64,000 nt of DNA from Streptomyces spectabilis (GTDB lineage Bacteria; Actinomycetota; Actinomycetes; Streptomycetales; Streptomycetaceae). The DNA is taken from assembly GCF_008704795.1 (NCBI RefSeq), contig NZ_CP023690.1:5714501-5778500 (forward strand). Direction: 5' to 3'. Positions 26,430-35,345 of this stretch are shown here, piece by piece (within the stretch, counting starts at the first letter, position 1; the number at the start of each line of letters is the position of its first letter). The notes beneath the pieces were generated by a model. That model had not been told where the DNA came from. It searched no databases and worked only from the letters and a program-made list of their open reading frames with translations. A program made the position numbers and the translations under genes.

Positions 26430-26484
26430 CTGCGCGCGCGTTGTGGTTGCGCGCGCAGTTCCCCGCGCCCCTTACGGGGCGCGG
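26430..26484 (+). repeat. Dispersed palindromic repeat (copy 1) in rpoA-rplQ gap
   Basis: Two perfect hairpins lie in tandem: a 10-bp stem (26430-26439 with 26449-26458) and a 9-bp stem (26463-26471 with 26476-26484, TTAC loop). The 26-nt part 26458-26483 recurs almost identically at 50802-50826. I recognise it as one of the common intergenic repeat types of Streptomyces genomes. Confidence 0.7.
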
Positions 26485-26538
26485 TACCGCTGACCTCGGT
26501 ACCTGATACGGCCGGGGCAGAACACAAGGAGAAACACC

Positions 26539-27039
26539 ATGCCGAAGCCCACCAAGGGTGCCCGTATGGGCGGCAGCGCCGCGCACGAGAAGCTGATGCT
26601 GGCGAACCTCGCCAAGGATCTCTTCGAGCACGGCCGCATCACCACGACCGAGGCGAAGGCCCGCCGCCTGCGTCCGTTCGCGGAGCGTCTGGTCACCAAG
26701 GCGAAGAAGGGCGACCTTCACAACCGCCGTCAGGTGCTCCAGATCATCACGGACAAGAGCGTCGTCCACACGCTCTTCGCCGAGATCGGCCCGCGCTACG
26801 AGAACCGCCCGGGTGGCTACACCCGTATCACCAAGATCGGTAACCGCCGTGGCGACAACGCGCCCATGGCCGTCATCGAGCTGGTGGAGGCCCTGACCGT
26901 GGCCCAGGAGGCCACCGGTGAGGCCGAGGCGGCCACGAAGCGTGCCGTCAAGGAAGACGCCCTGAAGAAGGACGAGGCCGTCGAGGCCAAGTCCGACGAG
27001 GCCGTCGAGGCCCCGGCCGAGGAGTCGAAGGACGCCTGA
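26539..27039 (+). CDS. rplQ: 50S ribosomal protein L17 with C-terminal extension
   Basis: A 166-residue L17. The conserved part ends near residue 118 ([14 protein letters not shown]). The last 45 or so residues are a low-complexity Glu/Ala/Lys tail ([15 protein letters not shown]...), seen in other actinobacteria but not in E. coli. It is the last gene of the alpha cluster. AAGGAG is 8 nt before the ATG. Confidence 0.97.
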   Translation: MPKPTKGARMGGSAAHEKLMLANLAKDLFEHGRITTTEAKARRLRPFAERLVTKAKKGDLHNRRQVLQIITDKSVVHTLFAEIGPRYENRPGGYTRITKIGNRRGDNAPMAVIELVEALTVAQEATGEAEAATKRAVKEDALKKDEAVEAKSDEAVEAPAEESKDA

Positions 27040-27054
27040 GGCTGAGCCTTCGTG

Positions 27055-27087
27055 AAGCGGGTCCGCCCTTCGGGGCGGGCCCGCTTT
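27055..27087 (+). terminator. rplQ terminator
   Basis: A 14-bp stem (27055-27068 with 27073-27086, one G-T pair) closed by a TTCG tetraloop and followed by TTT. It ends the alpha operon; truA starts 24 nt later. Confidence 0.85.
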
Positions 27088-27110
27088 CGTGTGCCTGAGA
27101 GGATTGCGGT

Positions 27111-27965
27111 GTGAGTGAGGAAGTGAAGCCCGGGTTCGTCCGGGTGCGCCTTGACCTGTCGTACGACGGCCGGGACTTTTCCGGGTGGGCGAAGCAGCGC
27201 GAAGGTCAGCGGACCGTCCAGGGCGAGATCGAGGACGCGCTGCGCACGGTCACGCGGTCGGGTGAGACGTACGAGCTGACCGTGGCCGGGCGGACCGACA
27301 GCGGGGTGCACGCGCGCGGCCAGGTCGCGCACGTCGACCTGCCGGAGAGCGCCTGGGCCGAACACCGCGAGAAGCTGCTGCGGCGGCTCGCCGGACGGCT
27401 GCCGCACGACGTGCGGATCTGGCGGGCGGAGGAGGCTCCTGCCGGGTTCAACGCGCGGTTCTCGGCGATCTGGCGCCGGTACGCGTACCGCGTGACCGAC
27501 CACCCCGGCGGCGTCGACCCGCTGCTGCGCGGGCACGTGCTTTGGCACGACTGGACGCTCGACCTGGACGCGATGAACGAGGCCGCGCGGGCGCTCATCG
27601 GCGAGCACGACTTCGCCGCGTACTGCAAGCGGCGCGAGGGCGCGACCACCATCCGTACGCTCCAGGAGCTGCGGTGGGAGCGGCGGCCCGACGGCATCCT
27701 TGAAGCCACCGTGCGGGCGGATGCCTTCTGCCACAACATGGTGCGCTCCCTGGTCGGGGCCATGCTGTTCGTGGGGGACGGGCACCGGCCGCCGGACTGG
27801 CCGGGCAAGGTGCTCGCGGCGGGTGTGCGGGACTCGGCGGTGCACGTGGTGCGGCCGCACGGGCTCACCCTTGAGGAAGTCGGCTATCCGGCGGACGAGC
27901 TGCTCGCGGCGCGCAGCGTGGAGGCGCGCAACAAGCGATCGCTGCCGTCGGCGGGATGTTGCTGA
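27111..27965 (+). CDS. truA: tRNA pseudouridine synthase A
   Basis: A 284-residue enzyme making pseudouridine at tRNA positions 38-40. The catalytic motif GRTDSGVHA carries D63. The GTG start has GAGAGGA 8 nt upstream. The location next to rplQ is conserved in many bacteria. It converges on the minus-strand gene ending at 27987; 21 nt separate them, with no clear terminator. Confidence 0.96.
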   Translation: MSEEVKPGFVRVRLDLSYDGRDFSGWAKQREGQRTVQGEIEDALRTVTRSGETYELTVAGRTDSGVHARGQVAHVDLPESAWAEHREKLLRRLAGRLPHDVRIWRAEEAPAGFNARFSAIWRRYAYRVTDHPGGVDPLLRGHVLWHDWTLDLDAMNEAARALIGEHDFAAYCKRREGATTIRTLQELRWERRPDGILEATVRADAFCHNMVRSLVGAMLFVGDGHRPPDWPGKVLAAGVRDSAVHVVRPHGLTLEEVGYPADELLAARSVEARNKRSLPSAGCC

Positions 27966-27986
27966 GCTCCGGATAGAGCGTTCGTT

Positions 27987-28835
27987 CTATTCGGGGTTGT
28001 TGGCGGCGGCCGACGCCTGGGTCTCGCCGCGGCGGTTGATCTGGTTGAAGGCGAAGCGGGCGAGGTCGTCGCCGACCTCGTACGCCTTGCGGTCCTTCTT
28101 CGTGACGTCCTTGGCGGCGAGGAAGCCGGTCGTCGTGAAGTACGCGTAGCGGCCGTAGGCGTTGTACGTGCCGCGGCAGACCGTCGTGCGGCAGAACGTG
28201 CCGACGCCCTTGCCCGGCAGCGAGGTGACCAGGCCCTTGTCCGCCTGCTGCTTGACCTTGGTGGCCTGGGCCTCGGTGTCGAAGACCGCGACGCCGACGG
28301 TGACGGCGACGCCGCCGCGGGCGTAGGTGACGCGCATCAGCTCGGTGCACTTGTTCTTGGTGAGGACGCGGCCGAGCACCGGCTGGGTGACCGAGGCGCA
28401 CCGCTTGGTGTCGGCGGTGGCGCCCTTCTTGTAGACCTTGTCGCCGGAGGTCAGCTTCGTGCCGGGGAAGAGGATCGCGGCGCTCAGGGGCGCCTTGTCC
28501 TTGTCCGCGCTGGAGATGTAGTCCTTGGGATCCGGCGGGGGCGGGGGAGTGGTCGCCTCGAAGGACGGCTCCGGGGGCGAGGAGGCGCCGGGGATCTCCG
28601 GGGACGAGGGCAGCCCGCTCGCGGGCTTGTCGGAGGCGGAGGCGTCGTCGCCGTTGGCGGAGACGACGGCGACGGCCACGGCCGTGGCGACGCCGATGGT
28701 GGCGAGTGCGCCGCCGCCCATCAGGAGCCACTTGCGGCGGCGGGCGCGCTTCTCGGACGCTTCGGCCAGTGCCGCCCAGTCCGGGGTCTGCGAGCCCCCC
28801 GGACCCCACTGAGGTCCCCCTTGCCCAAAGCTCAT
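27987..28835 (-). CDS. Membrane-anchored protein of unknown function
   Basis: A 282-residue protein I do not recognise. It has a short cytosolic N-terminus, a basic stretch (KRARRRK), one transmembrane helix at about residues 36-58, a Pro/Ser/Glu-rich linker (PEPSFEATTPPPPP) and an extracytoplasmic domain of about 170 residues. That domain holds four Cys, the last two close together (FCRTTVCRG), so disulfides are likely. The start at 28835 is preferred over 28844 because the minus strand shows -10-like TAAGAT (28843-28848) exactly 7 nt before it, suggesting a leaderless mRNA. It is divergent from the GT87 gene. Confidence 0.75.
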   Translation of the reverse strand: MSFGQGGPQWGPGGSQTPDWAALAEASEKRARRRKWLLMGGGALATIGVATAVAVAVVSANGDDASASDKPASGLPSSPEIPGASSPPEPSFEATTPPPPPDPKDYISSADKDKAPLSAAILFPGTKLTSGDKVYKKGATADTKRCASVTQPVLGRVLTKNKCTELMRVTYARGGVAVTVGVAVFDTEAQATKVKQQADKGLVTSLPGKGVGTFCRTTVCRGTYNAYGRYAYFTTTGFLAAKDVTKKDRKAYEVGDDLARFAFNQINRRGETQASAAANNPE

Positions 28836-28842
28836 GCGCGGC

Positions 28843-28902
28843 ATCTTAGACGGGGCGGTGGGGATGTTGAGCCGGGGCCGAGGCGGGTTCTCGCCCTAGC
28901 CT
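28843..28902. promoter_or_regulatory. Back-to-back leaderless promoters
   Basis: The 74-bp divergent gap has TAAGAT on the minus strand (28843-28848), 7 nt before the start at 28835. On the plus strand TAGCCT (28897-28902) lies 7 nt before ATG 28910. Neither start has a Shine-Dalgarno. The two promoters face apart and could share regulators. Confidence 0.5.
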
Positions 28903-28909
28903 GAGCCGC

Positions 28910-30135
28910 ATGAACGCGGGCAAAAGTGATGTTTCCGGTGTTACGGGGTGGTGGCTGCGGCCCGCCGCGTGGCAGGCGTGGGCGGTGCTCGGGGTGGTCC
29001 TCGGCGCGCTCGTGCTGCGCGTCGCCTGTCGGGTGCCGGACGGCGGCATGGACAACGGGATCGTGGCGCGGGCGGCCGGAGCGTGGCTGGAAGGGCGCTC
29101 GCCGTACGCGGACCGGCACTTCCTCTACCTGCCGGGGGCCGTGCTCGCGGCCCTGCCCCAGGCCGTGCTGCCACAGGGGCTGGTGCGTGTCCTGGTGCCG
29201 GTGGGGGTGGTGGGGGCGCTCGCCGGTGGCTGGGGGTGTGCGCTGCGCCTCCACGGGGTGCCGTGGCGGAGTCGCTTCGCGGTGCTCGGTCTGCTCGGGC
29301 TCGCCCTCGGCTTCGCGCCCTTCGGGCATCTGGTGGAGCTCGGGAACTGGACCGTGGCGTCGGCGCTCGCCCTGCCGCTGGCGCTGCTGTGCGCCTGCCG
29401 GGGCCGGTGGGGGCGGGCGGGGGCGGTGATCGGGGCCGCGGTGGCCGTGAAGCCGCTCCTGGTGCCGGTGCTGCTCCTCTTCGTCTTCGCGCGGCGGTGG
29501 CGGGCGCTCGGCGTCGCCGTGGGGGTGCCGGTCGCGGTCTCGGCCGCCGCGGCGCTGCTGCTGCCGGACCCGGCGGGCTTCCTCACCCGCACGCTCCCCT
29601 TCCTGCTGCGCGGCGGCGACAGTTTCGTACGGCTCTACGAGGCCTCGCCCGCGGCCGTGCTGCCGCGGATCGGGGTGCCGGGGGTCGCGGCGTCACTGGT
29701 GGCGGGGGCGGGGGCGCTGGTGGGGGTGTGGTGTGCGTGGCGCAGGTGGGGGCGGGGGACGCGGGGGCCGCGCGGGTCGCGGAGACGGCGGTGGCGCTGA
29801 TGCTGGCCGCCTTCCTGGTGTCCCGTCCTTCCTACGACCACTACCTCCTCGTCGTGCTGCCGCTGCTGCTCGCGGGGGCGGGTGAGGAGGGGGCCGTGGT
29901 GCGCGGGGCGGGGTTCTGGGTGGCCCTCGTGCCGCAGGTGCCCGGGTTCACGTGGGTGGGTCTGGAGCCCGGGGTGCGGCGGGCCTTCAAGGATTGCGTC
30001 ACGCTCTGTGTGCTGGCCTTCGCGGTCGCGCGGTGCTGTCTGCGGCCGAGGGCGGTTACTGTGGATGACGCAGGACCGGCAGGACCGCCCGAGGCGGTGG
30101 GGTCGGCGGTGCCGGTCTCCAGGGCCGCGTTTTGA
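28910..30135 (+). pseudogene. GT87 / DUF2029-type membrane glycosyltransferase, frameshifted
   Basis: A polytopic membrane protein resembling the GT87 (DUF2029) polyprenol-phosphate-mannose-dependent mannosyltransferases. The first frame (28910-29800) codes 296 residues with about eight hydrophobic helices, then degenerates into Arg/Gly-rich sequence and stops. The missing C-terminus (ARVAETAVALMLAAFLVSRPSYDHYLLVVLPLL..., to 30135) is in the next frame. The switch lies in the G-runs at 29746-29770; one extra G near 29755 restores a single 408-residue frame. This is either a real frameshift or a homopolymer sequencing error. Start ATG 28910 follows a -10 by 7 nt. Confidence 0.75.
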
Positions 30136-30161
30136 CCCATACGGGGCGGCGCGGGTAGTCT
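30132..30161 (+). promoter_or_regulatory. rplM-rpsI promoter
   Basis: TTGACC (30132-30137) and TAGTCT (30156-30161), 18 bp apart, are a near-ideal principal-sigma promoter. The -35 overlaps the stop codon of the preceding glycosyltransferase frame. The leader to rplM is about 178 nt and may hold a ribosomal-protein control element. Confidence 0.7.
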
Positions 30162-30345
30162 CGGGGACTGATACGTATTGGCTTCCTCGTTCTCACGCGA
30201 AAGGGCCCATACGTAGGTTCCCTGGAGCAGTTACCAGTGGCTCGCATACGGGCAGCGTCCCCGGCATTGTGAGCCCCAGCTGCATGATCGCTTCCTGGGT
30301 GCCGTGTGTCTGGACCCCATCCACTGAAGAAGCGAAGGCTACGAA

Positions 30346-30789
30346 GTGCGTACGTACAGCCCCAAGCCCGGCGACGTGACCCGTCAGTGGCACGTCATCG
30401 ACGCCCAGGACATCGTCCTGGGACGTCTGGCGACCACCGCCGCCTCTCTCCTGCGCGGCAAGCACAAGCCGATTTACGCCCCCCACATGGACATGGGCGA
30501 CTTCGTCATCATCATCAACGCCGAGAAGGTCCACCTCTCCGGCAACAAGAAGACCCAGAAGATGGCCTACCGCCACTCTGGCTACCCGGGCGGCCTCCGC
30601 TCGGTGCGCTACGACGAGCTGCTCGAGAAGAACCCCGAGAAGGCCGTCGAGAAGGCCATCAAGGGCATGCTCCCCAAGAACTCGCTGGGCCGTCAGATGC
30701 TCTCGAAGCTGAAGGTCTACAAGGGTGACCAGCACCCGCACGGCGCGCAGCAGCCGCAGCCGTTCGAGATCACCCAGGTCGCGCAGTAA
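30346..30789 (+). CDS. rplM: 50S ribosomal protein L13
   Basis: A 147-residue L13 ([29 protein letters not shown]), an early 50S assembly protein. GTG start with GAAGCGAAGG upstream. It is paired with rpsI, 41 nt downstream, as in most bacteria. Confidence 0.98.
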   Translation: MRTYSPKPGDVTRQWHVIDAQDIVLGRLATTAASLLRGKHKPIYAPHMDMGDFVIIINAEKVHLSGNKKTQKMAYRHSGYPGGLRSVRYDELLEKNPEKAVEKAIKGMLPKNSLGRQMLSKLKVYKGDQHPHGAQQPQPFEITQVAQ

Positions 30790-30830
30790 CTCCGGCCACC
30801 CCCTAAGACGAAGAGAATCTGAGGATCATC

Positions 30831-31346
30831 GTGGCCGAGACCACCGCTGAGCAGCCGATCGACGAGACTGTCGACATCGAGCACTACACCACCGAGTCCG
30901 AGGTGCCCGTCGAGGGCGAGTACACCTCGGAGTCGAACGCCGCGCGCTTCGGCGACCCGCAGCCGGCCGCCGGCCTGGGCCGTCGCAAGAACGCCATCGC
31001 CCGCGTCCGGATCGTCCCGGGCACCGGCAAGTGGAAGATCAACGGTCGCACCCTTGAGGACTACTTCCCCAACAAGGTGCACCAGCAGGAAGTCAACGAG
31101 CCGTTCAAGGTTCTCGAGCTCGAGGGCCGCTACGACGTCGTCGCCCGCATCGCTGGTGGCGGCGTCTCCGGTCAGGCCGGCGCCCTGCGCCTCGGCGTGG
31201 CCCGCGCCCTGAACGAGGCCGACGTGGACAACAACCGCGGCGCCCTCAAGAAGGCCGGCTTCCTCAAGCGCGACGACCGTGCGGTCGAGCGCAAGAAGGC
31301 CGGTCTCAAGAAGGCCCGCAAGGCCCCGCAGTACAGCAAGCGCTAA
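30831..31346 (+). CDS. rpsI: 30S ribosomal protein S9 with acidic N-terminal extension
   Basis: A 171-residue S9. The conserved core begins near residue 46 ([19 protein letters not shown]) and ends with the tRNA-contacting tail RKAPQYSKR. The first 45 residues are an acidic extension ([20 protein letters not shown]...) typical of streptomycetes. GTG 30831 fits the reading frame; a shorter start cannot be excluded. A strong terminator follows. Confidence 0.96.
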   Translation: MAETTAEQPIDETVDIEHYTTESEVPVEGEYTSESNAARFGDPQPAAGLGRRKNAIARVRIVPGTGKWKINGRTLEDYFPNKVHQQEVNEPFKVLELEGRYDVVARIAGGGVSGQAGALRLGVARALNEADVDNNRGALKKAGFLKRDDRAVERKKAGLKKARKAPQYSKR

Positions 31347-31370
31347 TCGTCGCTGCCTGCTAGTACTTCA

Positions 31371-31412
31371 CGAACGCCCCGGCGGCACCCTGTGTGCTGC
31401 CGGGGCGTTTCG
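31371..31412 (+). terminator. rpsI terminator
   Basis: A 15-bp stem (31374-31388 with 31394-31408, one G-T pair), CCTGT loop and TTT tail. It separates rplM-rpsI from glmM. Confidence 0.9.
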
Positions 31413-31475
31413 TCTATCAGCGCCCCGTCGATCCGGGGTGGACGCTCGGAATGTCGGAATGTTCGGAGGACAGCA

Positions 31476-32834
31476 GTGGGACGACTCTTCGGCACGGACG
31501 GCGTGCGCGGTGTCGCCAACGCCGATCTGACGGCGGAGCTCGCGCTCGGTCTCTCAGTCGCAGCGGCACACGTGCTCGCCGAAGCGGGTACCTTCGAGGG
31601 CCATCGCCCGACAGCGGTGGTGGGGCGTGACCCGCGCGCGTCCGGGGAGTTCCTGGAGGCCGCGGTCGTCGCGGGCCTGGCGAGCGCCGGTGTGGACGTC
31701 CTGCGCGTCGGTGTGCTGCCCACCCCGGCGGTGGCCCATCTCACCGGTGCGCTGGGCGCCGACCTCGGCGTGATGCTGTCCGCCAGCCACAACGCCATGC
31801 CCGACAACGGCATCAAGTTCTTCGCCCGTGGCGGCCACAAGCTCGCCGACGACCTCGAGGACCGCATCGAGTCCGTCTACGAGGAGCACCGCACCGGCGC
31901 CCCCTGGGAGCGGCCCACCGGGGCGGGCGTCGGCCGCGTCACCTCGTACGACCAGGGGCTCGACCAGTACGTGGCGCATCTGATCGGGGTGCTGCCGAAC
32001 CGTCTCGACGGGCTGAGGATCGTCCTGGACGAGGCGCACGGCGCCGCCGCCCGGGTCTCGCCGGAGGCCTTCGCGCGCGCCGGTGCCGAGATCGTCACCA
32101 TCGGCGCGTCCCCCGACGGTCTGAACATCAACGAGGGCTGCGGCTCGACCCATCTGGGGCAGCTCCAGGCCGCCGTCGTCGAGCACGGCGCCCACCTTGG
32201 CATCGCGCACGACGGCGACGCCGACCGCTGCCTCGCCGTGGACCACACGGGCGCCGAGGTCGACGGCGACCAGATCCTCGCCGTGCTCGCGCTCGGCATG
32301 CGGGAGCGCGGTGTGCTGCGCCGCGACACCGTTGTCGCCACGGTCATGTCGAACCTGGGCTTCAAGCTCGCCATGGAGCGCGAGGGCCTGCGGTTCGTCG
32401 AGACCGCCGTCGGTGACCGGTACGTCCTGGAGGAGATGAAGGCCAGCGGCTACGCCCTCGGCGGCGAGCAGTCCGGGCACGTCATCGCCCTGGACCACGC
32501 CACCACCGGGGACGGCACGCTCACCGGCCTGCTGCTCGCGGCCCGCGTCGCCGAGACCGGCCGCACCCTCAAGGACCTGGCCGCCGTCATGGAGCGGCTT
32601 CCGCAGGTCCTCATCAACGTGCCGGACGTGGACAAGTCCCGGGTGCGGACCTCCACGGAGCTGGCCGTCGCCGTGGCCGACGCCGAGCGCGAGCTGGGCG
32701 AGACCGGCCGCGTGCTGCTCCGTCCCTCGGGCACCGAGCCGCTGGTGCGCGTGATGGTGGAGGCCGCCGACATCGAGCAGGCCCGTTCCGTGGCCGGGCG
32801 CCTCGCGGACGTGGTGAAGTCCGCGCTCGGCTAG
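31476..32834 (+). CDS. glmM: Phosphoglucosamine mutase
   Basis: A 452-residue enzyme converting glucosamine-6-phosphate to glucosamine-1-phosphate for peptidoglycan precursors. The phosphoserine loop SASHN places the active serine at S104. The metal loop DGDADR and the C-terminal phosphate-binding [11 protein letters not shown] are present. GTG 31476 has GGAGGA 5 nt upstream. It converges with the DUF389 gene: both stops share the tetranucleotide CTAG at 32831-32834. glmS is not adjacent. Confidence 0.97.
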   Translation: MGRLFGTDGVRGVANADLTAELALGLSVAAAHVLAEAGTFEGHRPTAVVGRDPRASGEFLEAAVVAGLASAGVDVLRVGVLPTPAVAHLTGALGADLGVMLSASHNAMPDNGIKFFARGGHKLADDLEDRIESVYEEHRTGAPWERPTGAGVGRVTSYDQGLDQYVAHLIGVLPNRLDGLRIVLDEAHGAAARVSPEAFARAGAEIVTIGASPDGLNINEGCGSTHLGQLQAAVVEHGAHLGIAHDGDADRCLAVDHTGAEVDGDQILAVLALGMRERGVLRRDTVVATVMSNLGFKLAMEREGLRFVETAVGDRYVLEEMKASGYALGGEQSGHVIALDHATTGDGTLTGLLLAARVAETGRTLKDLAAVMERLPQVLINVPDVDKSRVRTSTELAVAVADAERELGETGRVLLRPSGTEPLVRVMVEAADIEQARSVAGRLADVVKSALG

Positions 32835-33781
32835 GAGATGCCGGGCTTCTTCGCGGTACGTTCGCGCTGCCGCGCCCAGAGCAGCTTCTGGGCGAGCAGC
32901 GTGAGCGTACCGGCGAGGACGATGCCGAGCAGGTTGAGCAGGAGCTGCTCGGTGGAGCCCCAGGCCTGGCGGTACTCGTCGTAGCTGAAGGCCACCGCGG
33001 CGTTCGCCGCCGCGGGGACCGTCGTCACGGAGATGGCGACGCCCACGAGCGCGCCCGACTTCGCCGAGGTCAGGGACAGGGTGCCCGCCGCGCCCGCGAG
33101 GACGGCCACGACGAAGGAGAACCAGTCGGGCCGGTAGATGAAGTTGGTGTTGGGCCGCTCGGCCTTCAGGGACGACTGGTGGAACAGGTCCACCGCGTCC
33201 ATGAAGAAGCTGAAGGCCACCGTCGCGGCCATGGCGATCGCGAAGCCCGCGATCAGCGCCACCATGGAGCGCAGCGCGAGCCGCGGGGCGCGCCGCACGA
33301 GCGCGGTGCAGAAGCCCGCGAGCGGGCCGAACTCCGGGCCCACCGCCATCGCGCCCACGATGAGGATCGCGTTGTCGAGGACGACGCCGCAGGCCGCGAT
33401 CATCGTGGCGAGCGTGATGAAGGCGACGTACGTGACGGAGAGCGTGGACTCCTCGTGCGTGGCGTCCGCCAGGTGCTCCCACAGGACCGCGTCCGCGCCT
33501 TCGCCCGGCGCCTCGTCCTCGGCCTTGTCGGCGCGGAGCGACAGCGACAGGTCGATGTTCTCCAGGGCGATCGAGCCGTGCTTGTCGATCTCCAGGGCGC
33601 GCAGGCCGCCGAGCAGCTCGTCGCCCGCTTCCCGGGCCACGTCGCACAGCACGATGTCGCCCGACGGATTGCGGGCCGCGCCCGGTACGACGGCGAGGTG
33701 CGTCGTACCGGGCGTCCGTTCGATCAGGCGCACCACGGCGTCGGTCCGGTCCGCCGGGGTGATCAGCCGCAGATGGAGCAT
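32831..33781 (-). CDS. DUF389 family membrane protein
   Basis: A 316-residue protein with an N-terminal soluble domain of about 110 residues, then six hydrophobic segments carrying the family pattern [13 protein letters not shown] and [18 protein letters not shown]. The function of DUF389 is not established. A minus-strand TAAGGT (33788-33793) sits exactly 6 nt before the ATG with no Shine-Dalgarno, so the mRNA is probably leaderless. Its stop overlaps the glmM stop. Confidence 0.85.
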   Translation of the reverse strand: MLHLRLITPADRTDAVVRLIERTPGTTHLAVVPGAARNPSGDIVLCDVAREAGDELLGGLRALEIDKHGSIALENIDLSLSLRADKAEDEAPGEGADAVLWEHLADATHEESTLSVTYVAFITLATMIAACGVVLDNAILIVGAMAVGPEFGPLAGFCTALVRRAPRLALRSMVALIAGFAIAMAATVAFSFFMDAVDLFHQSSLKAERPNTNFIYRPDWFSFVVAVLAGAAGTLSLTSAKSGALVGVAISVTTVPAAANAAVAFSYDEYRQAWGSTEQLLLNLLGIVLAGTLTLLAQKLLWARQRERTAKKPGIS

Positions 33782-33809
33782 GCCCGCACCTTAACGCGGG
33801 GCCCGGCGG

Positions 33810-34808
33810 TCAGAGTTTGCGCAGGCTGAGCCTTCGCACCTTGTGGTCGGGACCCTTGCGGATGATGAGCGTGGCGCGGCCGCGGGTGGGGGCCACGTTC
33901 TCCAGCAGGTTCGGCTTGTTGATGGTCCGCCAGGTGGTGCGGGCGTAGTCGAGCGCCTCTTCCTCGGAGACCTGGGTGTACTTGCGGAAGTACGAGGACG
34001 GGTTCTGGAAGGCGGTCTCGCGCAGCTTGCGGAACCGGTTCAGGTACCAGCGCTCGATGTCCTCGGTGCGGGCGTCGACGTACACGCTGAAGTCGAAGTA
34101 GTCGGCCAGGCCGACGCGGGTGCGGCCGTCCTTGCCGGGCAGGGCGGGCTGCAGCACGTTCAGACCCTCGACGATGAGGATGTCCGGGCGGCGCACGGTG
34201 AGGCGCTGGCCGGGCACGATGTCGTAGATCAGGTGTGAGTAGACGGGCGCGGTGACCTCGTCCTTGCCCGCCTTGATGTCGGCGACGAAGCGCGTGAGCG
34301 CCCTGCGGTCGTACGACTCGGGGAAGCCCTTGCGCGACATCAGGCCGCGCGCCTGGAGCTCCTTGGTGGGCAGCAGGAAGCCGTCCGTGGTCACCAGCTC
34401 CACGCGCGGGTGCTCGGGCCAGCGCGAGAGCAGGGCCTGGAGCAGCCGGGCGACGGTCGACTTGCCGACGGCGACGGAGCCCGCGACCCCTATGACGAAG
34501 GGCGTGCCCGACTGCGAGCCCTTCTCGCCGGTGTCGCCGAGGAAGGTGTTGAGCGCTCCGCGCAGGCCGTCGGTGGCGCCCACGTAGAGGTTGAGGAGAC
34601 GGGAGAGCGGGAGGTAGATGTCCCGCACCTCGTCGAGGTCGATGACATCGCCGAGGCCGCGCAGCTTCTCCACCTCGGCGGCGGTCAGGGGCAGCGGCGT
34701 CTTTTCGCGCAGCGCGCTCCACTCGGCACGGGTGAGGTCGACGTAGGGGGTCGCCTCCGGCTTGTGCCGGTTGGCGCCCCGTGGCGGCGAGGAGACCAAA
34801 GAGATCAC
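33810..34808 (-). CDS. coaA: Pantothenate kinase, type I
   Basis: A 332-residue kinase for the first step of coenzyme A synthesis. The P-loop [12 protein letters not shown] and the conserved [24 protein letters not shown] are present. The GTG start has TAACAA (34815-34820, minus strand) 6 nt upstream and no Shine-Dalgarno. It is divergent from acpS, which consumes CoA as the phosphopantetheine donor, so the pair is functionally linked. Confidence 0.96.
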   Translation of the reverse strand: MISLVSSPPRGANRHKPEATPYVDLTRAEWSALREKTPLPLTAAEVEKLRGLGDVIDLDEVRDIYLPLSRLLNLYVGATDGLRGALNTFLGDTGEKGSQSGTPFVIGVAGSVAVGKSTVARLLQALLSRWPEHPRVELVTTDGFLLPTKELQARGLMSRKGFPESYDRRALTRFVADIKAGKDEVTAPVYSHLIYDIVPGQRLTVRRPDILIVEGLNVLQPALPGKDGRTRVGLADYFDFSVYVDARTEDIERWYLNRFRKLRETAFQNPSSYFRKYTQVSEEEALDYARTTWRTINKPNLLENVAPTRGRATLIIRKGPDHKVRRLSLRKL

Positions 34809-34814
34809 AGTCCA

Positions 34815-34895
34815 TTGTTACGGGAGTTTGAACGTCCGTGCGGGTGGGGTGTGTCACCCCCGTGGTGCTCCGCCGCCGGGCCGCCGTGGTTAGCT
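34815..34895. promoter_or_regulatory. coaA/acpS divergent promoter region
   Basis: The 93-bp gap carries minus-strand TAACAA (34815-34820), 6 nt before the coaA GTG. On the plus strand TTAGCT (34890-34895) lies 6 nt before the acpS GTG. No Shine-Dalgarno is seen on either side. Confidence 0.4.
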
Positions 34896-34901
34896 GCCGC
34901 C

Positions 34902-35270
34902 GTGATTATTGGTGTGGGCATCGACGTGGCCGAGATCGACCGGTTCGCCGCCTCCCTGGAGCGGACGCCGGGGATGCGGGAACGGCTCTTCGTGGAGCGG
35001 GAGTTGTATCTGCCCGGCGGGGAGCGGCGCGGTGTCGCCTCGCTCGCCGCCCGGTTCGCCGCCAAGGAAGCTTTGGCCAAGGCCTTGGGGGCGCCGCCCG
35101 GGCTGCGCTGGACCGACGCCGAGGTGTACGTGGAGGAGACCGGGCAGCCCCGGCTGCGGGTCTCCGGGACGGTGGCCGCGCGGGCCGAGTCCCTGGGCGT
35201 GCGTGGCTGGCACGTGTCCCTGAGCCATGACGCGGGGGTGGCCTCCGCGGTGGTCGTCGCCGAGGGGTAG
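34902..35270 (+). CDS. acpS: Holo-[acyl-carrier-protein] synthase
   Basis: A 122-residue trimeric-type phosphopantetheinyl transferase activating the fatty-acid ACP. The motif [12 protein letters not shown] contains D8, the magnesium ligand, and the second motif is [14 protein letters not shown] 34902 is the family start; the upstream frame is open but overlaps coaA antisense. nnrD follows 75 nt later. Confidence 0.96.
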   Translation: MIIGVGIDVAEIDRFAASLERTPGMRERLFVERELYLPGGERRGVASLAARFAAKEALAKALGAPPGLRWTDAEVYVEETGQPRLRVSGTVAARAESLGVRGWHVSLSHDAGVASAVVVAEG

Positions 35271-35345
35271 GCCGGGGCGTCGTGCGTCCGTTGCGCCGTC
35301 CGTCGCGCTGCTGCCGTGGTCCGCGGGGTGCGCGAGACTTGGTGG

